NCBI RefSeq assembly: GCF_000003815.2
Contig: NC_049995.1
Span: forward strand, 7,672,395 to 7,736,394
Direction of reading: 5' to 3'
DNA length: 64,000 nt
Source: Branchiostoma floridae
Lineage: Eukaryota; Chordata; Leptocardii; Amphioxiformes; Branchiostomatidae
Of the stretch, positions 56,601 through 64,000 are shown piece by piece (position 1 is the first letter of the stretch; the number at the start of each line of letters is the position of its first letter). Below the pieces are notes generated by a model that was given only the letters and a program-made list of their open reading frames with translations, did no database searches and was not told the DNA's origin. A program made the position numbers and the translations under genes.

Positions 56601-59600
56601 AGTCTTCGTCGGGACTTTCACAAGCTTACTTTTGATGAGTAACTTTACAGAGAAGTGCTGTCATTTATGTTCTAAGATCCCCCTAAGCCTGTATCATCCC
56701 CCGTCTCGGTTAACCTAAGAGTCAGTCATACATCGATTTTCCGCCACGGATTTATCTTGGACCATTGGATTGGTTACACAACGTACCGCCTTGAGGTGCC
56801 CGGAATAACATGGTCTTCAAAAGAGAAGAAAGTCAAAACCAAGAATATTACTCAGGTGACCAATTAAAGTCTAGTCTATGCAGACAGGTGGTCACTATAG
56901 ACATCATTCTTAATGCTTGTTTTTGTTAATTTGAAAAAATGGTAAAAGCAAAAAAGAGGCACATTAGCCATGTACTTCGTATTTTAGAGGTGGTGACTTG
57001 TAGAGTCTTGACTTTATATTGAACGATTACGCCTGCTGGAAAGCTTGTTAGTGTTACGTCGATGTAGGTTAGACATCCAGGTAATAAGATACACCAAAAA
57101 GTAGTTACTCAAGCAACTGGATATGGTTTTGAAACGTGTCAGTGTCACTGACGAAGGATAGTGGATTCTATCCGAAACGTCTGACCGTTTCAAAACCATA
57201 TCCAGTTGCTTGAGTAAATACTTTTTGGTGTATCTTGTTAGTGTTGTTTTCCTCCCTTCTTCTGCTACTTCTGTCCGACTGAAGTTTTGACCCCGACCCA
57301 CGAGTCCGGCACACGACCTGGAACATCCTAGTGGGAGGAACGTTCTTCCGCTGCTCCATGTACGCAGTGAACCAGGCACAGGTGCAGCGGTACCTAAGTT
57401 GTCCCTCCATCAAAAAGGCACAACAGTAAGTTTAGGTCATTCCTTTTTTTTATTGTGTTTATCAATAATGCCCTTGTTCTTTTTTAAATGCTAGTATGAT
57501 GCTATCTCAATGGAAACATCTACTTTTAACTTCTATTCTCTACATGATATTTATTTAGCAACTGTAAAAGAAAACAGCCCAATAGTGTAAATAATATGTA
57601 CCTAATAGTATGTATAATCGAAATGTTACTTAAGATTCTGGTTCCGGTTCGATACGAGATTGGCCAAACGCTCAGCAGTGAAAACGGATTGATCTGAAAC
57701 ATAGGATAGATAAATGGATTGACCTGAGATATAGGATTTATAAGTGGTAGAACACCCTAAAACATCCTTAGCATACTGATCAGAGTCTCTGTGGAAAGAT
57801 GGAAAGAGACATCTTACCGTAAGAACAGGCCATTTTGCCATATCGCAACCTCTTCATGTGTGCGTGTGTGTGTATGTACGTGTGTGTGTGTATGTGTGCG
57901 TGCGTGCGTGCGTGCATGTGTGTGTGTGTGTGAGGGGGGTAGCACATTAAGTACAACTATTACATATACACAACATGTATTACAGTCTCACTGGACCTCA
58001 TACGTATGTAACGGTTGTGTCTTAGCGGTCATCCTTCTGACGTCTTATCGACCATGGAGCTCATACGTATGTTAGCTCCCAATAGATGAGCCCTAGACAA
58101 ATGACATCAGAGAATTTGTCTGTCGTTGATAAGCAAACAGCATTGTCTTAATATTAGAGATTAACCAGGAATAAGTAATGATTAGTGGCGTCAAATGACC
58201 GACTTTCTTGGCTGGCTCCGATCCGTGGCCGGCATTCTCGGCTAGATATTGTGCCCTTGAAAATGGTAGTACCCATAGTATGATTTTCCTCACTCCACCC
58301 AGGTTTAAAATCGGGTGCATGAATTCGGTTGGGGAGGTATAACAATCTTTATTGACACGACAAAAGTACAGCGACTTTCGTAAGGTCTACATGTATAACA
58401 ACTACTTACAATACAACTAAACACATATATATGGATATCTATAGGTATGGATACATCAAAATAAAGGGTCTAGCATGTCATTTACACTATTGGTTCTACG
58501 GTATAAACAAACGTGGAAATATTTGCCTACTTGTACACAGTGAGGATTATCGCCTCCCAGGATGTAGTTAAGTTTATCTATCGAACAGAGATATACTTCA
58601 CGTAGTAAAGAATCTTCGGGTAAGTTTGCTAGACGGTGCCAGTATTTGATTAATTGTATCCAGAAGAATGATGGGCTCTACCTTCCAATACCGTACCCTA
58701 GAAACAGCGTTTAACAAAAAACTGTCCCCACGTGCTCCAAAGGCAATGTGACTACATTTACCTACAAATACCTTTTGCAGTATGTCAACATGTATGCTTC
58801 TGTGTTGCAGCGCCCTCTACTGGAACATCCCGGGACTGGTTTTCTTCATTCTCTTCGCAGTCCTGAGTGGAATGGTGATGTACGCGCGTTACTGCGACTG
58901 CGATCCGAAGACTATGGGGTACATCAGCAGCCCTGACCAGGTACCTGGGTGGTCTACTATCTTTGTTAAAAGCTTCATCAGATTGATTCAATGGTTAAAA
59001 TATTAACGTTCTTCATACTCAGTCATGAGTAATGCAGTTGCATCATCCGGAGTGATAGAGAACAAAGTATGTCGTAGACAGTGCCACTTTCGTTCGTATG
59101 GAACCTTGTTGTGTGCCCTGGAAAGCCAGACTTTTAGCCAGGACCGGTAGAGAATTTGTTCGGCAGTCAAGGTAGGTCTTTCCAGACATCTTAGATAATC
59201 ACACAGGGAATTTGTCATGAAGATCCTCGGGAAATTCTGCCTTGGCTGCCGAATGAATTCTCTGCCGGCCTTGGCTAAAATTCGTGTTTTCCAGGGTACT
59301 TGTGAAGAGTGGCGCAGACACTAGAAACAGCAAGTTTCCTTGCAGTTTCAGTATATGTTGCAGGATATATCTTCAAAAGAGACAGCTTTAACAATGAGAT
59401 TAACGTTGTTTTATCTACAGATGATGCCGTACTTCGTGATGGACATCCTGGGTAAGTTTCCCGGGATGCCTGGCCTCTTCACGGCCTGTGTGTTCAGCGG
59501 AGCGCTCAGCACCATGTCCTCGGGGCTGAACGCACTGGCCGCCGTGGCACTGGACGACTTCGCCAAGCCCTGCTTCCCCAACCTCAGCGACGAGATGTAC

Positions 59601-62600
59601 ACCTGGATATCTAAGGGCTTAGGTACGTGTAAATAGCGCTAGCCTACTTTGATACATACACTCAGTGAAGAGATGTACACGTGGATATCGATAAGGGTCT
59701 AGGTACGTCCAAACAGCCTACTTTGATGACCACGCTCAGTGAAAAATACCCTGAGAGACAGCTGGGATGGGGCAGCTAGGACAGTTTATTCGGTGGCCCA
59801 AGACAGTCAGGCCCGCCCAATCTTCTATTAGTGCCCGGGGAGTTTAAGCCCGATTAGGTCTACCAGCCCTTTCCCCGATAGCGATAACTCCTTCAGGCTT
59901 AAACTCCCAGAGTGCTTATGTGAGATCGGAGGACTGACTGCCTTGGCTCCCCGAACAAAACTCGCTAGCTATCCGGTCCTGTCTGGCTCCCAGGGTAAGT
60001 GAAAAAATGTATATCTGGATATATCTAAGGGTCTAGATATCAGCAAACAGTCTACTTTCATACATACACTCAGTGAAGAGATGTGTACCTGAATATCTAA
60101 GGTATAAACGTACTAAAACGCAGTAGAGAATCGTTGCATCCTTGATTTAAAATTTATCTTGGACAGCAGATTTTTGATCTGGATTATTTCCATCACCAGA
60201 CGCATACGGCGTAAGAATAATTCTAAAGCTACACATTTCTTGTTTTCCCCCGCAGCCATCCTGTTCGGCCTGTTGACGATCCTGATGGCGTTCATCGCCT
60301 CGAACCTGGGCCCGGTGTTCTCCGCTGTCATCAGCCTGTTCGGCATGATCGGCGGCCCGATCCTCGGCATCTTCGTGCTCGGCATGATGTTCCCCTGCGC
60401 AAACAGATGGGTGGGTAATTTCCAACTTGTTATAATTATTTGAATTTGTATAGTCAAGTGGTTATAAGAACCTTCCGAAAATAATTTTATTAGGTTGGTA
60501 GAATATATGATATAGGAAAATTCTTTTACACAACCAAGGAGGAGGTCGTGGATAACAAAGTTAACCCCAGTGATGAACCGGGACGAGGGGGGATACACAC
60601 TCAGCCACGTGCACGTTTGGGATAGTGTTCTCGCCGCAAAAGCGCCACGTACATCGGCTACATATAGCGGACGTGGGGGCAGTGGCCAGAAGGTTCTTAT
60701 GTAGAAGTGGTAATTTCTAGGTTTGACTGCATAAATTTTTTTCGGTCAGTTGAAAAGCTCCTATTACACTCAGTATCAACTGAGAAACAACTTGTCTACT
60801 TTGAGGCAGTAAAAATATTCAACAAATGTTGATAATCATACTTCGATTAAGTCTCGATCATTGTGATATGTGTATAGACTTATCAGGACTTTAAATGATA
60901 TAAATGATGTAAACTATACTTCTGTTGTATACTGTAAATTCAGAAATGTTCGCGGTGGATTAATGTTCGCGGTTTTCGCGGCGGCCGCTTCACCGCGAAT
61001 TTTAAACCACCGCGAATATTTTTCCATAACAGTAAGAGACTACAGTGCATGGTGCTACCGCGAAATTAAAACCACCGTGAAAAGTCCATTTTCCCGCTAC
61101 CGCGAAATTAAATCCCTGCGAACTTAAATGCATTTACAGTACTTTGTCTGGCCCTTACCTCTTCATGACCTCAATAAAAAGCGGCCATTGGGCCAATCAT
61201 GCAAATTGAGCCTTTATGAATAAACACAGTTCAGACAAAAAAAGCAAAAACAAAACAACTGTTGTAACTGGTTAACGCTCCGCCCAACAGGGAGGTCTTT
61301 TCGGGCTTTTGTTCAGCCTTTTCATCAGCCTGTGGATCGGGATGGGGAAGGTCGTGTGGCCGATGTCTGGATGGAAACCGCCGATCTCGGTCGACGGATG
61401 CTCCGCGGAGCTTCCAGTCAACGTCACGGCAAACTTCACCACGAGCCCCGCCATGCCCACGAGCACCGCACGGTACATCACCACCACCACTCCGACTGGA
61501 CCTACAGTGGACCAGTATTAGTAAGTAACGATTAGAGCGTAAGGTCTTCAATGCAACTACATGTTTCCCAATTATGACAATGATCGCAACTAGTTACGTC
61601 CATGAAAAATTGGAGGTATTGCGTGGGCAATTGGGACTTAAGTCTAAATGCAGGCAAATCATTTCTAGAATTCTATGGCACTGTTTACCTCTGATGGCCA
61701 ACTTTGAATTACAAAATAAGCTAGTTTCATAATTGCAAATTGCCATTGGAGCGAAAGAATGGAAATTGTACATTATTGTTCGAAAAACCCTATAATACAT
61801 GAAAACTGAAATAATTTGCCTATAGCAAACACCCGCAAGGCTGACGATGAAGATATGTAGGAATGTGCATAGGAAGGTTCTGCTGTTTCTACCGATGTCT
61901 GTGTCTGTGTGTCGTTGTTTCAGGTGCTATTGTTTTGAATAAAGACCAACAGAATACGATTTTTCCAGCCCCCCTGAATCTGCACTGTATGAACTGTCTT
62001 ACGTGTACCTCGGAGCGGTGGCCACGGTCAGCTGTGTTATCATGGGACTTCTGGTGAGCTTCCTAACCGGTATGTTCGTTTGTTTCATCTTCAGAAGATG
62101 TTAGCGATATATCCATATAATGTTCTTTGTTGTGAAAAACCATCCTAAAACATAGTCTATGGATTTGTATCATAGTTGAGATCGTAAATAGAAATTCACT
62201 TTCTTTATTTCTTTTTTTTTGGTTTTTCACATAGTGAAAGGGAGGACAAAACAGGTGCAAAAATGCACCGTTGAAGGCTGCCCTCCCGTACATAACATAC
62301 ATTAATAGCGCAACACAATATACAATACAATAATACATACAACATTAACAATATGCATTATTAAAATATACACAACCATTAGGCAAAAATCGTGGCACTA
62401 GCGTGGTCTTAATGCCAGGCAAGAGCTGCAACCGCAGCAAGTGGTCCAGGTGCAGGTACGGTCAATACAGAAGCTGTTACTAAACTATGAACTTTGTTCC
62501 TAGGCTCACAGGATCCTAAAGAAGTGGACCCCAGACTGATCGTGCCGTTCTACGACAGTGTGTTCTGCTGCCTGCCCGAGAGCTGGCTGCGGTGGCTGCG

Positions 62601-63607
62601 CTGTGGGGTCAGGCACGGGGAGGGGGTAAGTAGCGAGGCTTCCGTAGATACTAGTAGCTTCATCAGGTTGGTATGTCACTAAATTCCAAACCATTCCCGC
62701 CAAAATGGGGTAGGGAATTTCCCGAGCAGCCTCGTAACCCCTGCCTTGCCTATTGAGTCAGTGAAGTCAAGCTTGCCTAAGCTTGATGTTTCTGTCTATG
62801 GGAGAAGAGATGCTGCTACAGTTATCGCTATGGGCCGCTCTTCATCTTCATGATGGTAACATCAGGCCCTACGAATCTGATTAAAAAAAGAAACTCTTTT
62901 TACACAAACACAGCTTGTCATGAGGAAGGTAACAGACGGTTACAGAAAGGTCGATGGAATAAAGATGCAGTTGTGTAAAATGGGTCTCTTTAGTAAGTAA
63001 CGAGGCCTCCGTGGATAGTTGCATCAGGTTGGGGCGTCACCGAATAAAGAAACTCTTCGTACGCAACCTCAACTTTATTCCACCGAGGCATCTGTAAACA
63101 GTGACACATATTGCTGCGGTACACTATGAACCAGTCAGAATTGCCCTAAGAGTCTGTTTACTAAGTAGTGAGGCTTCTGCCATTGAATCTAGGTGTTCTC
63201 TTAGAAATGAAAACAACCTAATATATATAGTATGATCACTGCCAATCCCCAAAAGTGTAAGAACACAGAAAGCCTTCTTCCACATATCACGATGGAATTT
63301 CCGCTTCCGCCTGGTAACGTATAGCTTGGCGTAGTGTTTGCACTGCTGAATCTCTCCTCTCTAACCTGACTATTTTCTCCCTCTCCAGGAGAAGGCAGCT
63401 GTGGATATCGAGATGGCTGCTACAGGTGGCGAGCCTTCGCCGAATGCTGAGGGGACCAAGACACAGAACGGTTGCGATGGTCACAGTCCAGCTGAATGCG
63501 AAAATGGCACCTCTAGCGAGCCGTTGCCGAACGACAAGGAGACCAAGCTACAGAACGGCTGTGACAGTCACAGTCCAACTACATGCGAGAATGGCCTAAA
63601 AATATGA
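53535..63607 (+). CDS. SLC5A8-like: Sodium-coupled monocarboxylate transporter-like (SLC5A8/SLC5A12 type)
   Basis: Complete 661-aa sodium:solute symporter. Coding exons: 53535-53678, 54298-54498, 54821-54886, 55130-55181, 55691-55758, 56372-56526, 57285-57425, 58811-58940, 59421-59622, 60256-60410, 61291-61520, 61969-62069, 62504-62625, 63389-63607. All junctions are GT-AG and phases join throughout. Family marks: N-terminal WDYVVF helix, [69 protein letters not shown] and the SSS signature around [17 protein letters not shown], whose Ser352-Ser353 match TM8 serines of the Na2 site. These agree with vertebrate SMCT1/2 (about 610 aa), which move lactate, butyrate and similar monocarboxylates with sodium at the plasma membrane; the related SLC5A6 (multivitamin carrier) is the main alternative. 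Substrate is inferred. The extra length is a repeated C-terminal tail. Confidence 0.93.
53994..54024 (+). repeat. (GT)n(G)n microsatellite
   Basis: gtgtgtgtgtgtgtgtgt followed by a run of G, in intron 1 of the SLC5A8-like gene. Confidence 0.9.
54038..54218. mobile_element. Family D element, decayed
   Basis: tcacatttcaaccgggtata ... cccaaccgggccctgatttg gaaatgcgaca inverted ends, in intron 1. Confidence 0.6.
54298..54498 (+). CDS. SLC5A8-like: SLC5A8-like coding exon 2 (TM2-TM3)
   Basis: Residues 49-115. Acceptor CCCCACAG, donor GAG/GTTAGT, both phase 0. Contains [20 protein letters not shown], the SSS TM2 with the S-F-x-S-A pattern, and ends [10 protein letters not shown]. Confidence 0.93.
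54541..54705. mobile_element. Family A MITE fragment with internal duplication
   Basis: ggggtaacctatatccgttg ttttt...caagtcgatgc, then atggatggtggtttcaactt gcaatat twice in tandem. The right arm is lost. In intron 2. Confidence 0.7.
54821..54886 (+). CDS. SLC5A8-like: SLC5A8-like coding exon 3
   Basis: Residues 116-137, [22 protein letters not shown]. Acceptor ATGTACAG, donor ATG/GTTAGT, phase 0. TYEYLExRF across exons 2-3 is conserved in SLC5A5/A6/A8/A12. Confidence 0.92.
55130..55181 (+). CDS. SLC5A8-like: SLC5A8-like coding exon 4
   Basis: Residues 138-154 plus one base: [17 protein letters not shown]. Acceptor GCTGTAG, donor GCAG/GTGAGT, ends phase 1. The YxPSLALN motif is an SMCT/NIS-type family mark. 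Confidence 0.92.
55691..55758 (+). CDS. SLC5A8-like: SLC5A8-like coding exon 5
   Basis: Residues 155-177: [23 protein letters not shown]. Acceptor CTTGCAG, donor TTG/GTGAGT, phase 1 in and 0 out. Confidence 0.92.
56372..56526 (+). CDS. SLC5A8-like: SLC5A8-like coding exon 6
   Basis: Residues 178-228 plus two bases: [20 protein letters not shown], then [14 protein letters not shown] and an extracellular stretch. GGxKAVxWTDxFQ is diagnostic of this SLC5 clade. Acceptor TCTTCCAG, donor CAA/GTAAGA. Confidence 0.94.
57087..57237. mobile_element. Palindrome from a Penelope-like/hammerhead element
   Basis: aagatacaccaaaaagta...actcaagcaactggatatgg ttttgaaacg at the left; exact complement at the right (cgtttcaaaaccatatccag ttgcttgagtaaatac...). 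The loop region is the ribozyme core. In intron 6, ending 48 bases before exon 7. Confidence 0.8.
57120..57202 (+). ncRNA. Type I hammerhead ribozyme motif
   Basis: Core CTGACGA (57148-57154), stem II ggatag/ctatcc (57156-57161, 57168-57173) with loop tggatt, GAAA (57174-57177), minimal two-pair stem III AC/GT, and GTC as the cleavage triplet (57179-57181). Stem I is formed by gtca before the core with tgac after the site, then ggttttgaaacg with cgtttcaaaacc around an internal loop. One extra A (57155) lies at the base of stem II. Minimal stem III and long stem I match the hammerheads known from Penelope-like retroelements. Confidence 0.78.
57285..57425 (+). CDS. SLC5A8-like: SLC5A8-like coding exon 7
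   Basis: Residues 229-275 plus two bases: [20 protein letters not shown], then [20 protein letters not shown]. The NQxQVQRY motif is strongly conserved in SMCT/SMVT. Acceptor CTGAAG, donor ACA/GTAAGT, phase 2 on both sides. The upstream intron holds the hammerhead-ribozyme palindrome, less than 50 bases before this exon. Confidence 0.93.
57855..57932 (+). repeat. (GT)n/(GC)n microsatellite
   Basis: tgtgcgtgtgtgtgtatgta ... gtgcgtgcgtgcgtgcatgt gtgtg, in intron 7. Confidence 0.92.
58346..58502. repeat. Second arm of dispersed inverted pair
   Basis: atctttattgacacgacaaa agtacagcgactttcg ... taaagggtctagcatgtcat ttacactattggttctacgg; complement of 48619-48778. gcaat/ctttattgacacg is a retroelement-tail-like start. 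Confidence 0.88.
58811..58940 (+). CDS. SLC5A8-like: SLC5A8-like coding exon 8
   Basis: Residues 276-319: a helix [20 protein letters not shown], then [23 protein letters not shown]. CDPxT and the terminal PDQ are family marks. Acceptor GTTGCAG, donor CAG/GTACCT, phase 2 in and 0 out. Confidence 0.93.
59110..59302. mobile_element. Family E palindromic element
   Basis: gtgccctggaaagccagact tttagccagg ... cctt ggctaaaattcgtgttttcc agggtac inverted ends. In intron 8. Confidence 0.72.
59421..59622 (+). CDS. SLC5A8-like: SLC5A8-like coding exon 9 (SSS signature, TM8)
   Basis: Residues 320-386 plus one base. [20 protein letters not shown] is followed by the sodium:solute symporter signature [20 protein letters not shown] (residues 344-363). 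Acceptor ATCTACAG, donor TTAG/GTACGT. The last ~45 bases with the donor are copied in decayed form downstream (59661-60105). Confidence 0.95.
59640..60110 (+). repeat. Decayed copies of the SLC5A8-like exon 9 donor region
   Basis: The exon end (gagatgtacacctggatatctaagggc with GTACGT) recurs at 59661-59717 (ending ctag/gtacgtcc), at 59997-60040 and at 60070-60105, each linked to a cactttgatacatacactcagtg-like spacer. The second copy is split by an inverted-repeat element (59745-59996). Confidence 0.82.
59745..59996. mobile_element. Family E-like element inside the exon 9 decoy array
   Basis: accctgagagacagctggga ... ctgtctggctcccagggta ends, with inner arms ggggagtttaagcccg / ggcttaaactcccaga. 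Near-identical flanks agtgaaaaat and agtgaaaaaa suggest a target duplication of 9-10 bp. Confidence 0.68.
60256..60410 (+). CDS. SLC5A8-like: SLC5A8-like coding exon 10
   Basis: Residues 387-438: [20 protein letters not shown], then a second helix with [20 protein letters not shown]. FGMxGGPxLGxFxLG is conserved in the SMCT group. Acceptor CCCGCAG, donor TGG/GTGGGT. Confidence 0.93.
60932..61139. mobile_element. Family C MITE
   Basis: ctgtaaattcagaaatgttc gcggtggattaatgttcgcg ... gaacttaaatgcatttacag, with TA on both sides (60930-60931, 61140-61141). In intron 10. Confidence 0.87.
61291..61520 (+). CDS. SLC5A8-like: SLC5A8-like coding exon 11
   Basis: Residues 439-514 plus two bases: [20 protein letters not shown], then a Cys- and Thr-rich extracellular loop with NVT and NFT N-glycosylation sequons and a run of TTTTPTGP. 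Acceptor CCCAACAG, donor TTA/GTAAGT. Confidence 0.9.
61969..62069 (+). CDS. SLC5A8-like: SLC5A8-like coding exon 12 (last TM)
   Basis: Joined codon TAC, then [20 protein letters not shown] and [13 protein letters not shown], matching the final SMCT helix (YxLSYxYxxxxG). Acceptor TTTTCCAG, donor ACCG/GTATGT. This exon is set by phase continuity: an earlier AG at 61921-61923 would break the frame. Confidence 0.9.
62504..62625 (+). CDS. SLC5A8-like: SLC5A8-like coding exon 13
   Basis: Residues 549-589: [20 protein letters not shown] and [15 protein letters not shown]. The KxxDPRLI motif just after the last TM is typical of SMCT/SMVT tails. Acceptor TTCCTAG, donor GGG/GTAAGT. Confidence 0.91.
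62996..63190 (+). repeat. Copies of the SLC5A8-like exon 13 donor-side intron
   Basis: The intron start (gtaagtagcgaggcttccgt, from 62626) is repeated at 62993 (agtaagtaacgaggcctcc, then gcatcaggttggggcgtcac), with shorter echoes at 63078 (caccgaggcatctgtaaaca) and 63161 (actaagtagtgaggcttctg). Confidence 0.7.
63389..63607 (+). CDS. SLC5A8-like: SLC5A8-like terminal exon with repeated tail
   Basis: Residues 590-661 and stop TGA. The hydrophilic cytosolic tail contains a 26-residue direct repeat: [20 protein letters not shown]... at 604-629 and [20 protein letters not shown]... at 633-658, separated by TSS. Each ends TxxCENG- or AECENG-like. The protein ends GLKI. No AATAAA is seen before the inverted-repeat element at 63680. 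Confidence 0.88.
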   Translation, partial: EKAAVDIEMAATGGEPSPNAEGTKTQNGCDGHSPAECENGTSSEPLPNDKETKLQNGCDSHSPTTCENGLKI

Positions 63608-63679
63608 GTCCCAATTTAGAATGATTACAACATGTCTGGTTCTCGGTTATCTTGCTTATCTTTGAGAAGTGGTAACGAT

Positions 63680-63890
63680 AGTTAACCTTTATCCGTGGGG
63701 CAACCTATATCCGTTGTATCTTACAGCAGGGTACTAGTATGTAGGGCTGTCAAGTCAATGGCTGGAAGTTTCCATGCACTATTTTGAAAATGTCTCAATT
63801 TCAAACCAGTGACCATCGACTCCATAGCTCTAACAACCCAGTTTTCTTAATACAACGGATTTAGGTTACCCCGCAAATAAAGGTGAACTA
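63680..63890. mobile_element. Family A palindromic MITE
   Basis: agttaacctttatccgtggg gcaacctatatccgttg ... caacggatttaggttacccc gcaaataaaggtgaacta. Lies ~75 bases after the SLC5A8-like stop codon, so it may be part of the 3' UTR. Confidence 0.83.
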
Positions 63891-64000
63891 GCGTCAATGC
63901 CACTGCCACACTGGCTACAACCTCCAGTCGTACACTGTGGTTGCCCAGAGCCAAGCGTATTCTTCCCTATGGCAGTGAATGTGGCTCATATTGACAAGCA

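Noticed and set aside
61921-61968. Earlier acceptor for SLC5A8-like exon 12
   Set aside because: The AG ending at 61923 breaks the reading frame (stop in gttttgaat); the AG ending 61968 restores [12 protein letters not shown].

Overview
The window looks like nuclear DNA of an invertebrate chordate, most likely an amphioxus (Branchiostoma). This is an inference, not a database result. The reasons are dense short introns with GT-AG boundaries, two vertebrate-type solute-carrier genes, AT-rich intergenic DNA full of short inverted-repeat elements and a tRNA-derived SINE. Partial tandem duplications across splice junctions are a further reason; from memory, such minisatellites have been reported in amphioxus. 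There is no bacterial gene organisation. Four assembly gaps are present (485-584, 24723-24822, 25532-25999, 47264-48066).

Layout. 1-24955: no convincing coding exon. It holds a 1.2 kb foldback element with TA flanks (6-1196), hAT-like elements, a dispersed 'gggccccctagcggc' family, several minisatellites (14982-19085) and a 763-bp element packed with small hairpins (19308-20070). 24956-36885 (+): the 3' part of an organic anion transporter gene (SLCO/OATP). One damaged exon (25341-25529) and seven clean exons run from TM7 through the Kazal-type loop to the C-terminus. The exons for the N-terminal ~300 residues are not visible. 29862-30439 is an internally deleted mariner in an intron. 36886-53100: intergenic, with a hAT-type element (37722-38078), a ~3.5 kb element with long inverted ends (41775-45310), a SINE nested in an inverted-repeat element (46166-47033), and a locally triplicated segment whose copies end in strong 5' splice sites (48217-49870). 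These could be alternative non-coding first exons of the next gene. 53525-63607 (+): a complete 14-coding-exon gene for a sodium-coupled monocarboxylate transporter-like protein (SLC5A8/SLC5A12 type, 661 aa).

The most striking signal is that splice junctions in both transporter genes were repeatedly copied in tandem. Four SLCO exons carry arrays of decoy junctions: 3' splice sites at 24956-25340, 26000-27574 and 33848-34141, and 5' splice sites at 29144-29634. Two SLC5A8-like exons have degenerate copies of their 5' splice site (59661-60105, 62996-63190). The largest array has 16 decoy 3' splice sites in front of the true one. A second notable item is a hammerhead-ribozyme core (57148-57181) inside a palindrome in an SLC5A8-like intron, typical of Penelope-like retroelements.

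The two genes encode unrelated plasma-membrane transporters: a sodium-independent organic anion exchanger and a sodium-coupled monocarboxylate symporter. Nothing shows they are co-regulated beyond sharing strand and neighbourhood.
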